Source: Ceratothoa steindachneri (taxonomy: Eukaryota; Arthropoda; Malacostraca; Isopoda; Cymothoidae). Taken from it: DNA of 64,000 nucleotides. Numbering within the stretch: position 1 is the first letter of the stretch; the number at the start of each line of letters is the position of its first letter. The notes beneath the pieces are model-generated. The model was given only the letters and a program-made list of their open reading frames with translations. It did not search any database and was not told the origin of the DNA. Below are positions 34,080 through 45,320 of the stretch, piece by piece. The DNA lies in assembly GCA_963969495.1 (NCBI GenBank), contig OZ018329.1, positions 144,889,521 to 144,953,520 of the forward strand, written 5' to 3'. Both the position numbers and the translations under genes were made by a program.

Positions 34080-36075
34080 AATTACAGAATCAAATGGAAG
34101 TGGATTAATTGCGCGTTATGAAATAGGCAACTTATTGTGAAAACTGAAAGTGCACAAACAGTTGCTGCAAAAATTAAACGGCCTTCGTTTGAAATTCTCA
34201 TAAAAATTGGGTTGAATCAAGATTCAAGAAACGTGTTAAAAGCATTCCCGCTGAGCAATGATTTAATTCTTAGAAAAATTACCAAACTTTCATCTTGTGT
34301 AAAAAACCAGCGTATTGCCAAACTATAAATAATAAATTTACACTTCAAATATGCATTAACTAATAAGAAAGCAGTGCATATGGCATATGTCCGTTTCATG
34401 GATGATGTGTGCAAACTTTGTAAAGACATATTATTTGTAAAATTCTAGAAACTGACACTACTCTATTCTCTATTATAGATATTGGAAAATCGTGGTTTGA
34501 CGTAAAAAGTATCATGTAAATGTAGGTAACATATGCAAGGGATGGTGCTCCATCCATGGTGAGTAAGGATGAGTAATTAATTGTTCACATCAAAAAGTTA
34601 TGCACTTATATTCTTATAATACATTGTATTGTATATCATCATCAATAAGTGTCTACACATATTATTCCAGATCTTCTTGACTACCTGACAAAAGTTATTA
34701 AAACGGTTAATAAAATTAAAAGTCACAGCAAATATGACAAGATTTATAAACATATTTGCTACAGCAGTTAAGTTCCTAGAAACTGAAAAGGAAGAAGATT
34801 TGGTAACGGAAATAAAAGAACATACAAGTGGCATCCATTTTTGACATGGAATTATGGAAAGTTTAATGAAGTTCCACTCCAGCTTCTAAGTAAATAATGC
34901 ACGCTGTTAGATTGGAGGCGTGTTCGGAAGGTTTATAATGAAAAATAATGACTGTTTTAAATAAATATACAAAAGAAGAATTTGAATAGCGTGGCCGAGT
35001 TAACAGAAGTAATGAAACATCTTTCAAACGAAACTAATAATAATACACAAAATATTCATTGAAATTGAAGGAAAAGAAGAGAATCCGATTTTTAGTCGCC
35101 GGTGACTCTACATCTCGCTATGTTGATCCGTTGGTCTGTCTCCGTTTTGCTTTTTTTGTTTTTATTATATCATTGTAACTATTTGACCGATTCCAATCGA
35201 AATTTAGTTTTAGCAATAACATCATAAGTATTTGGTCGATTCTAACGAAATTTGAAAACCTAATGTAATGTTGTTTTATGTTTTCTTTCGAATGATATAC
35301 AATAATTGCCAAAGTCCGCCCAAGGTTAGGCTGTGAATTATATGGCAATAACATCATGACTATTTCTCCGATTCTAACGAAATTTGAAACCCTTATGTTG
35401 TTTTACATTATCTTTCGAATGATGTAATTGCCAAAGTCCTTCCAAGGTTAGCCAGGGAATTATTTTGTTTTGGCAGTAACATCATAACTATTTTGCCGAT
35501 TCTAACGAAATTTAAAACCCTTATTTCTTTTCCATTCTTTTTAAAATTGTATAGATTGCCAAAGTTTCCCAAGCTTGGCCACGGAATTACTTGGTTTTAG
35601 CAATAACAGCATAATTATTCCGCTGATTCTAACAAAATTAGAAATCCTCATGTTGTTTTACATTATTTTTTCAATGATATAGTAGCCAAGGTCCTCCCAG
35701 TGTTATTCCAGGAATTATTTAAAGTTTTAAAGATAGTAAGGTCTAAAATCAGAATAAGTGAGAGTACGCGACATTTTGGTTAGCAGACCTTGTTAGATTT
35801 ATTTTCATTCAAAGTTCAGCCATGTATGATCGATCATCTTGGTTGTGAAGGCAAGAACAAATTTAAAAGAGGTAGAATAAGAACTGTATTCGAACATATA
35901 TTCTCAAATAGGCAAAATATTGTTATGCTTTCCAACAGCGTAGTTAGCTGAATGTGGATTTAGCGCAGTTAAAAGCAGGAATTAGAATTGACATATGCCT
36001 GCGATAGGACATAATGCTGAAACTTATGAATTTAACTCAAGATATTGGAAACCTAGCAGCAATACACTAACGTAA
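34080..36075 (+). pseudogene. hAT transposase remnants (SCAND3/ZBED-like)
   Basis: Recognisable pieces appear in the expected order. FPLSNDLILRKITKLSS at about 34,243-34,293 corresponds to the LSNDT...RRI..MS segment. AYVRFMDDVCKLCKDILF (34,384-34,437) corresponds to the FVRY...DDFKEELLFC region after the first catalytic Asp. ARDGAPSMVSKDE (about 34,535-34,573) is the second catalytic block, usually CTDGAPSM, with the Asp kept. At the C-terminus ECGFSAV (near 35,950) and IMLKLMNLTQDIGNLAAIH (36,010-36,068) match the hAT dimerisation region. Frames change repeatedly and much of the middle is replaced by the tandem repeat. Homology was judged by eye. Confidence 0.7.
35130..35710. repeat. Tandem repeat with ~128-bp period inside hAT
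   Basis: The phrase GATTCTAACGAAATTT recurs at 35,239, 35,370, 35,498 and 35,624 (spacings 131, 128 and 126 bp), with a divergent partial copy at 35,189. Each unit also contains CAATAACATCATAACTATTT and ATTGCCAAAGTCC...CCAAGGTTAG. About four units plus partial ends are present, so it is a diverged minisatellite. Confidence 0.9.
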
Positions 36076-36224
36076 CTAAATTATAATTTTAATTATTTAA
36101 GAAATATATGAATGTCAAAGCCAGTTTTGAACTTAATTATATTTAAACTTCTTTGCTCTTCCGGGTTGAAGAGCAAAAAAATAATGAAAGAGGGCCATGA
36201 TAAAAAAAAGGTTGAGAAACTCGG

Positions 36225-36232
36225 CTCTAGAC
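36225..36232. repeat. hAT target site duplication, right
   Basis: CTCTAGAC, partner of 33,263-33,270. Confidence 0.7.
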
Positions 36233-37139
36233 AATGAATGTTCAGTGCATTTCTCTTTTAGACATCTCATTCGAATAATTGATACCGGGCTTTAAAAAAT
36301 ATGGCGCTAATTGTAACGTTTTTATAGTGATTAATCGCTTGGTCGTTAGAACATTAATCACTTGGTCAAACTCTGAAGACAAGGGTATGGTGTTCTCCCC
36401 TTCCAAACCCCACGAAGGGGTTAGGGGAAAATTAAGATTGAGATTGTTTTTATTTGTCTACTGAGGGTATTCGGAGCCCAAGAAGCCGACGTAATGCAAT
36501 CATGTCATCCAAGTTCTTTGGGGGACGCATATCAATGCTTCTTTGTTTCTTATATTGTCCCCAATTGAAGGGAGGAGGTCCTGAATGTGAAAACGTCTTC
36601 ATCCCAAATAAACCCTTTCCCCACAAACACAATATAGACCGGCGCATGCGTGAATGGGGTGGAGAAATTGGTGATTATTCTTTCATAACTTCGCTACTGG
36701 ATAAGAAACTACAAAATACGACATGAATCGGGATGAAATGGATAGGTGCAAATAAAATGGGAAGAAAATGATTAAATGAAGAGATCTGCATATGAATTAA
36801 TTCCTTTCAATCCGGTAACCGACACATTTTAAAGAGAATTAAAAAAGTTGGGTTCAATTCTCATAGGGAAACTAACTGTTTCCTTGCTTCTATCAATGTC
36901 TCTCTCTCACTCACCATTTTGAAAGGATAACAGTGGGGAAAAATGTATTTGGTGAATTGACAAAAGTATATTTTCCTACCTAATTCGATCATACTGAATT
37001 CAAATCTTAAATCAGATTCTCTCTAAATGCTACAGATTTTTCGTAATATCAATAACTAATATTATACAATAATTTTCATTTTATCACGCCTATCATCATG
37101 CCCTGAAGTAATTTTGAATCATCCCTTTGCGTTATTTAT
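36233..37139. other. Gene-free sequence with a less AT-rich patch
   Basis: 36,380-36,670 is less AT-rich and open in both orientations (36,454-36,726 + and 36,450-36,647 -), but neither product has a domain I recognise. The remainder is AT-rich. Confidence 0.4.
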
Positions 37140-38242
37140 AGTAAAGCAGTTTTTTTGCACAAAAAATTTATTGTTTATTGCATATGAGTAGAACTGCCAA
37201 TCTTTTGGGGGCCAGTGTTTGTCACGGGCTCGACTGTTCCATATACTGATATAACATGGAAACTTTGCAATCCCTTGTGCTGGCCAAGGAGGAAGTTGAC
37301 CATCTTAAGGTCTTCACATATGATCCAAATGTGTTCATGTTACTTAAGTAAATCCATGACCATTTTTATATCATCGTGAGTTTCTCGCAGATGGACAGGG
37401 TTACCGAGAGAAACTGCAACAAACTCATTGCCATTAGGCAAAATGGCACACTTGAGGCTACGCTTGTAGCTATCTAAAAACAGTCTCCCTTCAGCAGGGC
37501 TATAGGTGCCAAATCCCATCTCGGTAAACAGACCAGGAACATCGTGGCTTAAAACAAATTGTTTGTTCTCAGATAAATACTTAACAAATGTACTCTCCCT
37601 TGTTCGGTAATATGATACCCGTGCCGACCTCTCAAGCACATGTCTTTCACTCAACCTGGAGGCTAAAAGTTCTGCGGCTTTCTTGGAGAGCGCCAAATCA
37701 CGCATCAAGTCATTCAAATTCTCTTGATTGAAACAGTACGGAGCTAATGACTTCAGCATCTGATGATGAATTTGCCAATTCTGAATCCATTCCATGGACG
37801 TCCATAACAGGTACATCATTTTCATCCTCGGAGGAAGCATATCCACTGAAAATCAGAATTGTAAAGACTCAGAATGAGGTACTGGCCAGATCGCCGAGGG
37901 AATGTTGGGGTAGTCGATCTTGTGCTGATTTTTCTTGCCAATCCCTTTAGTATTCACCAGACAGAAATAATAGTCCGACACATGATCTTTTGGCTCTTGC
38001 CACACCATGGGGATTCCTAAAGGAAGACCATTTCTCTTTTCTTTCGTCCACTCACGAAGATGTTTCACACAACTATGGCAAACAGCATGTGGGGCCCACT
38101 TCTTATCTTGATCGCCAAGAGGAACATCAAAATATGCTTTATAAGAGCGGATCACAAAGTTTGATATATTGCGCCTTTGATGAAGTAGCAGAAGGTGTCT
38201 GGATCATTAACGCAATCTCCTCTTGAGGAAGCCATCACTCTA
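37140..38242 (-). pseudogene. Fragment of an arthropod multi-copy protein family
   Basis: I recognise this as a family of uncharacterised proteins found in many copies in insect and crustacean genomes; its function is unknown to me. On the minus strand it starts at ATG 38,235 (MASSRGDCVNDPDTFCYF), shifts frame near 38,155, then gives the Cys-rich block KKWAPHAVCHSCVKHLREWT and GIPMVWQEPKDHVSDYYFC (38,120-37,970). A stop follows PVPHSESLQF at 37,853. The next part, from 37,775 to 37,340, reads NQENLNDLMRDLALSKKAAE...LFLDSYKRSLKCAILPNGN. After a stop at 37,340 homology continues with HEHIWIICEDLKMVNFLLGQ and, after another shift, NSRARDKHWPPKDW near 37,200. It is 3'-truncated near 37,140-37,190. 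No introns are apparent, consistent with a mobile or retrocopied origin. Confidence 0.75.
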
Positions 38243-39733
38243 ACATGGGACCTGAAAAAAAACCAATAATGTTAATATTTTGCACAATAACACTTATTAC
38301 TATCTTACTACTATTTACTGTGAAGTATTTGCTTTCTACAAGCATCCTCTCTGTCCGTCCGGAGGGCAGCTTTCGGGGAAACGAGAAGATAGAAATTACA
38401 TAATAACTATAGCATGTAGGTAAAAATGGATTATATATTTGATATCAGCATGCAAAAATGAATTAAAATTAGCAGATAAATCAAAGTCACTATAAAATGT
38501 TATTAAAATTGTTCCCCCGTGTAATCATTCTCCTTGACGAATAGACAATTCAGTTAGCGAGACTTTCATATTTAAGTCCTTCCTGTTATGGAAATTATGC
38601 TAATATTTGAAGCGAAGTCCAAATACGGACGAATGTCGACGATTTTCTTTGCTATCTGTTAAATACTCACTAAAAATTCATTTTGCAGAGTTTTGACTTG
38701 CTTTTCACCTTTTCTTTTATTTTCTAACTTGTCTTCTATCTTTTTATCATTCTTCTCACAATGTTTTTCTCTGATATTTAATTATTCAAGTTTTTTTCCC
38801 ACTTAATCTTTTTTTCCATTCCCATCTAAATAGCTCAGGCGAAGTTAACAAGGTTTCAAGAGTGTTGTTCTGAATGGCGATTCTCCGTTCCGCATCGCTA
38901 TTTCGGGAAATGGATCGCATTGTTTATAAGGTCCGTCTATGTTAGTGGAACAAAAAAACGAGACTTTTGATAGCAGAGTTGTGTTAGCAAATCATGGGAA
39001 GAAATGGGAATTCGTCTTTCATCACTAGTTTCTAAAAGTTAGGGAAAAGTTAAATGAAAAAAGTGAGAGAAAGGAAGAATAAAAATATTCTTTTACTTGA
39101 TTATTTGGTCGAGTGGGAAGCAATATCGAAAAGAGATTTCAAATTGAATATGCTAAAAAGGTCATTTTGGAGGCATCGACAAATAGTGGATAGTTCGGGA
39201 TGTTTTAACTTAACGTACTTCACGTTAACTTAGTTTTTTTATATGTTTACAGCCTATAGGTTATATTGCTCTAAAAGCTGAAGCAATATGTAAATTTTTA
39301 AATAATGGAAAGATGTAAGATCAATTATTGGTTTTAGAAGGGATAAAATAATTCAAAAGAAAAAAAACTTATTGGGGGGGAGGGGGTAGGCGAATTAGAA
39401 AAGAGAGAAGTAAACAAATGCAAATAGAATTTCTATATTTGACCATACTATTGTGTCTGCTATGGCCAAACACTCATCGCCAGCCAGTTATTTTGTCAAG
39501 ATCTTTCCTACTTTGCATGTTTGAAATAGGTAGAGACATAGGAACCTTATTAACTACAACTGCCAAAGTTATAATTAGACAGCAATGTCTCTGATTCTTT
39601 TTGTGTTTTTAATTAGTACACTTCTAATTTCTTCCAAAATATTGAAAATTATTTCAAATTTGAACATAATTGATTGATCCGTGTAGTAGTCCACAAAAAC
39701 TTCGAGGTCATGGGGGTGGTTGAGCATAATTAT
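38243..39733. other. AT-rich gene-free sequence
   Basis: No domain or structured repeat seen apart from short A- and T-rich tracts. Confidence 0.5.
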
Positions 39734-40420
39734 CTTTGTACAGTCATGGTGAAAGTTTTGAAGCTAATATTATTTTATTTTTTGCCTTCGTTTTAAAGAA
39801 ATACGTCCTTTGAAAAATTATTCTAAATTTAAATTATCGCAGGTTTATTAATCAGTCATCATTTCAAAAATAATGAGATAAAAACAGTCCATTCTTTAGC
39901 TGAATCCAAAATCACTCTCTGGTCATTTCCTGTAGAAGTTTCAGTCTCTGGAGCTTTGTTATTCAATCAAAGGAGTAAATTGAGGGAAAATATTGGTCAA
40001 ATGAATGATATTGTGTAATTATAATCTATTTCGTAATATTTTGGAAATAAATATATGTTTCATTATTTTCAAGTCCAGAAATGGGTTTTGAAATGGAGCC
40101 TGTCCAACATTTGTTGATCTGCATCAAAGTGGTCTGAAAAGCAAAGAGATAGCAGCTTAGGAGTATTGCATCAAGAGCCACAATCTTTATAATGATTAAT
40201 TAATTTAAAAAGCCAGAATACAATAAGATTGTGAAGTTTCCTGGAAGGCAAAGAGCTTCAAATGATCCTAACTCAAGGATCGGGTTGCAACTGATGATCA
40301 GTTCCCACCAAATGACGAGGAAGCTCCAGCCCCAAATGCGAAACCGCATATGCCAAGCCGAATCTTCTCTAACAAGGCAGCCGTAGGCTCCTCATTTTAA
40401 ATCAAATGGATGCTCTAAAA
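39734..40420 (+). mobile_element. Tc1-like element, 5' fragment (copy A)
   Basis: The left end TTTGTACAGTCATGGTGAAA resembles the left end of copy B at 57,313 (TTTTACTGTCATGGCCAAAA). The two then share about 330 bp of leader, including TCAGTCTCTGGAGCTTT versus TCAGTCCCTGGAGCTTT and the near-identical GAATGATATTGTGTAATTA. The N-terminal transposase region follows from about 40,115 (hints of an HTH: GLKSKEIAA, KDRVATDDQFPPNDEEAP) and stops aligning before the catalytic domain, near 40,420. It is a truncated relic; the 3' inverted repeat was not found. Confidence 0.65.
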
Positions 40421-43369
40421 GTAAAAAAACAACAACAGTAAACCTAGCTCATCTTCAGACGCATTCGGGCTCATTGGGTAACAAGTATAGTTTCACTAGT
40501 AACTAGGATTCATATTAAGCTTAAACTAAGAAACCAGCGTAGGGAACCGCCCATTTATGCACGTGCGTTAGCTTTGAAGCCACGCTCATGGGAGCAATAC
40601 TCCTGTCCGTCAGTATTTTTAAATAATTAGTTGAAGGCATAGAATGTTACTTATTACGCTTCAGTGCGAACTTTATTGTTCAAAAACCCTTGAAATCATC
40701 AATATTGAGAGTAGTCTTGAGGTAAAATAGAGTATTAGAAAAAATTGCTCGTCAAAATTCATCGGCCTTGAAGAACAATAGAGAAATGTTGGATCTCACA
40801 TCGATCGGGGAATAAAATAGGGTACTAACAATGACCCGTGAATAAATCTCTCTGTAGAATGAATATTCAAATATTTAGACATGTTGATGTTTTATTATAA
40901 AAATGACTAACAAATGCTTATGTGAAGAGGTAGGTCAATAAACAAATTGAGTGAATGCAATGAATATACTCGTACATAGATCAGTTTACTACAATAAACC
41001 GTTTTGCAATGAATTTGAATTAATTGAGTTTATGCATTTGAAAACGCTCTCTTTGATTGCAAGGAATTCGAAGGAGCTGTTCACTACGAAAGAGCAAAGA
41101 AGGTGAAATATAAACTTAGTTGGATTTCATAAAGACATATGATTAACAAGCTTAAATATAATAATAGTTTACTCACCAGGTAAGTGTGAGTAAGAGAGCT
41201 TTACGACAACGGTGATAGAAGGTTTTACTTTTCGTGCCCTGTCAGGGTAATGAGCTGAGGGTCGAGGGGGTCATGATTGCAATCGTAAGAGTTTGCGTTC
41301 TATCTCAGTCCCCTTGACGCCAAGGCCTTCTGTAACTCTTTATTTATTTCGTCTCAGGAATTTTATCTTATATGAGACCGAGGAATTAACGCCCACACGA
41401 ATATCCGGTGATAAGGACCTGCAACATGGTGGGTTTTCTAGGTTGGTTAGTTTAATATGAAGACGTTGCTAATAGCAACCTGAGGGCAGGAAAATTGGTA
41501 TCTGGATCTGCCATCTCAAAATTGTTTTAGTCCATTTCTGATCATACTTATTTGGATGGACCTTGACCTTCCTTTAGGTCTTTCAAAAATATCAACTTCT
41601 CTATGTATAAAATAAATGAATATTAAAATTTTATATTAGAGGATTTTATACCCTGTCTAGCATGAAAGATTAAACAGGTTGATCGAATTGTTGGTTCTGA
41701 AAACTCCCAAATTTCTCTGTAGGTTGATGTCAGTGGAGAAATAAACCAAACTCACCTCCTACCATTACTCCTATTTATTCCTTTATATTGCTGTTATATG
41801 CAAATTTATCTTCCATACAAATAGGTTTATCTTTTAGCAATTGGATCACTTTGCCACTCTCGGCATGAGACCAACTTCATTAATATAAAGAGATTTTTTT
41901 AATTGATGTTACCAATGCCTACAAATAAGTATGGGTGTGTCCATAATTCCCAAAACTACAACAGACTCCGTGTGAATAGTCTCAGACCATTGGTTGGTAA
42001 CCTTAAGCACATTGGTCTTCAATGGTGAAAAAAAATCTAGATTCAGCTTAGAAAGTGTGCCAAAACGCCAAGAAACCGTTGCTTACGCCATTAATCCATT
42101 CGTTTTAATTAGTTCATCCGCTCAACCCTTATCAATTGTGGACAAGGTCTTACTACCGGAAAAAATAATTAGCATAAAGATCAATATGACAATCACTGGT
42201 AACCTCGAGAGGATCAGGGAGCGGTTTCAATGTGGAGAGAATAGTACTGTGTTTTACAACCAAGCAGAGAGCACTGTAACCTTTTCACCTCCGGGAGTGT
42301 GGAATAGCTACCCCTTCGGCCTGTTCAGTAGAACAAAAAGTAATGTGGCGTGTGCGTAAAAGAAGGAATAAGTAAAAGTGAATAGTGTAATTGGTTGGGT
42401 GTGATGACCTATGTTGATGAAGCTTCATACATAGATAAGTCAGAGGCAGCACACACACCAAAATGAACCAGGGCGATGTGGTTTACGGGCCACCGTACAG
42501 ATGGGACTCAGTCACCCCCTTCGTTCTCAGCTTAGCCTCTATTCATTCTTTCGCTAACATCTACTTTCTCTCTTTCTTTATCAACTTTCCTCATCTCTTT
42601 CACTTCAGGGGATCACTTGGTTCTCCGGGCGTGAGGACCAATTCGGGACGCCCCGTCGTTGGGTAAACTTAAACTCTCCGATCCGGTTCCTCCACGTTCC
42701 CTCTCAGCATTTCCTTTTATCTACGACTATCCCATCTACCCTCTGTCTACGATTAACAAGCTGAACAGCGACCTCATGCCATGGTAGGATAGAATCTTTG
42801 ACACCTCTATAAACAACGCCCTTTAACGCTTGCAGGTCGCAAGAGACAAGGACTTGAGGGGTCTTTGTGGTTGGAGCGTGATTAATGGGAAGATAGGTTT
42901 AGTCCCACTAACCCTTTCCCCGTCTGTGATGGGCGGGCTTTACTGCCCTTATGGCTGCCAGGTTAACTAAAAGTCTTGGACCTGTCTCTGGGTTTGCCAC
43001 AACAGGTCTTCAGATCTTGGCCATCCTGTCAAGTATCACTACATCCTACTAAGGGAATCCGCTACGTTGGCCTGCCTCTCTGGCTGCTTTGTTGGGCGCT
43101 GCGGTCTTTAGGGAGAGACGAGCCACTGGTCGGGGGGCATCACTACACAGGTCGCGAACTACATCGGTAATGCACCCAGAGTAAGCCCTTGAAAAGTCCA
43201 AGAAGCGGAGAGAGATAGGTGGAGGTTTCTGAATGCGGGATATAGACATCCAAGCTCCGCCTCCCCTCTGAGCGGTCATAAGTGTACAAGTTCCTGTGTG
43301 TTGTTAAGTCCTCATAAGTGTTTCAAAATTTGGGACTACTTCACTCTCTATAAATCCTTGCCCTATCTT
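40421..43369. other. Intergenic sequence with a GC-richer right part
   Basis: 40.4-42.4 kb is AT-rich, with an open frame at 41,994-42,359 (121 codons) that has no recognised domain. 42.45-43.3 kb is GC-richer and may be a fragment of a retroelement or the upstream part of LINE copy L2c, but I could not match it to L1c or L3c. Confidence 0.4.
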
Positions 43370-43789
43370 GGTATTGGCCCCATAATTGGGGTGGCGATTT
43401 GATCTATCACCCCTTCCAGCCTCAGTTTTTCCTCTTCTCCCTCATTCTGACACCCTGGCTTACTTCCCTTCCTCCTCACTTTCCATACAACCTCTACCAC
43501 AACTTTCTCTGGGCGGCCGCTAATTTCACAGGATAGACACCTAACAGCTTCCTCTCGACCAACTATCACCCAACCCCCTCAGGGAGGCAAGAAATTGCAG
43601 AGTCCGTCGGTCCTTGCCCCCTCACATCTGGCAATCGTGCGTTAAGAGTCTACAGAGGGTCACTGTACGTGCTACACTCTCTTGCTCGATGGAGCTGGTT
43701 CGCTGGCATTAAGTGAAAAAAGGAACGTCAAATGGGATCTGTGATGTCTCGGGAGAGGAAGGGGAGGCCAGATTGAGCCCCTCCCCATG

Positions 43790-45320
43790 AAATGGACATA
43801 GTTCCTGAGGTGACCCCATCTTAGACGTTAGAATCTTCAATAGGGACAAACCCAGGCTCGGTGCCAAGCACGGAACCCGTGTCCGCCCCTATGTAAGTTC
43901 CACCTCAGACGGCTCGGTCACCGAGGCCTCACAAGGAGAGGAGGGATCTCCTTTCCCGGCTGGTGACTATGCGACAGCCCAGATTTTCTCCATTTCAGAG
44001 AATAATCTTGCTGAGGACGGTACATCTGGCCTAGGGACTCCTGCTGGTGGAGGAGAGAAGCGGGTTCATACCCCGCCCTCTTTTGCTAAAAAGAACAAAA
44101 TAGAAAAAAAGGCCAAAAAGACTTGGGGCTCCTCTCCCTCCAAAGGAGCCACGGGGACGGACGGGACCGGTGTCGTTTTGGTATGCAACCAAGACTAGAT
44201 CGGTACGTCTGGCCCCGCTGCTTCCCCGGGTTGAGAGTCATAGATTAAGACGGTAGCCTTCTGGTTAATGCGTCAAATCCCTCAGACGTGGCCATTATTA
44301 GTGCCCTTCGGACCCTTGATGGTACGCCGGTGAGTGTAACACCGCACTCTACCATGAACTTCGTGAAAGTAGTTAATGCGAGGGAACTGAGGGACTACTC
44401 CATGGGTAACATTACCTTAGAGCTGGCCGACCATGGAGCGGTCAAGGTCGAACTTGTGATGAGAAAACGGGAAGGGGGTTCTAGACCCGCCCATACACTC
44501 GATTGTGACAAGCTCTCTGAGTCGGTGCGTGCCGGTTGGTATCGCTACCGCGTGTAGGCATTCGGGCCACTTCCGTGGAGGGGCTACTACTGTCACCGCT
44601 TCGGTCATGCTAATCGCTCCTGGAGACGCGCAAAGTCGGGGTTACCCAATGTCTGTGTAAATTGCTCCAAGGCCGCACAGGATAAGTCCAAATCACGTGT
44701 GGCAAATGTGTTAATTACGGAGAGCCTCGCTCCATTTCTTCGAAACAATGCGGTGTGCATTTTCCTGAGAAGTAAATCCTAGTCGTTGAGGCTCAAGATC
44801 TTCTCTCATTTCGCGAGGCTAAGGACTTGGTCCTGACGCGCTTGGCTCTGCCTGGGAATTATTATGCCTTAAGGTTAAGAAAGACACACTCTGCTCCTGA
44901 CCCCTCCAGGTCTACGAGTACAGTCATTTGTGCGCCCATTCGGAACACCTCTGCGAGTTGTACCCACCCTGGGCGCTTGCCTAGTATAGCTGACGACATA
45001 AAGGGTTCACACCCGGCTAAAACCAGTTTTCTCTCTCTCTCCTGCAGCGTGGCCGTTTCCTGTAAGGCGAAACGGCCGCGCACCTCAACCAATTCGAGAG
45101 ACTCACAAGAAGTAACACTCCTGAAGTTGGTCGTGAGGCCATCTTCCGGAGTTCCTAAAGTTGACCGCCCCAAAGCACAGCACTAAAGGAGTTTCGGCTC
45201 CTTCGCCCACACCCAGTGGTATGATGGGTGGATCGGAGAAGCTGGATCCTTCAAAAGATTGGCCCCCGCCTCCGAAAACGCACCTCCTGCCTAAGTTTTG
45301 AGGGGGATGGAGGAAAAGAC
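43790..45320 (+). pseudogene. L2c ORF1 (broken)
   Basis: Homologous to L1c ORF1. The N-terminal part near 43,790-44,130 aligns with L1c (ERRDLLSRL versus EGRDLLRPM; SGFIPRPLLLKR versus NELIPRPSLQKR). The central region 44,290-44,557 encodes SALRTLDGTPVSVTPHSTMN, identical to L1c over that phrase, and stops at 44,557. Next, YYCHRFGHANRSW and CVNCSKAAQDKSK (44,587-44,700) are zinc knuckles with ligand losses different from those in L1c. The Ser/Pro-rich tail runs 44,827-45,186. Several stops and shifts are present. Confidence 0.82.

Larger units (their letters stand above)
33271..36224 (+). mobile_element. Degenerate hAT transposon
   Basis: A DNA transposon of 2.95 kb. The 5' end reads CAGCCATTCTCAAAG and the reverse complement of the 3' end reads CCGAGTTTCTCAACC, the short imperfect inverted repeats usual for hAT. 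The 8-bp target duplication matches 7 of 8. Decayed hAT transposase of the SCAND3/ZBED-like type is scattered along the + strand between them. About 600 bp inside the element is a tandem repeat (35.13-35.71 kb). It is certainly inactive. Confidence 0.8.
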
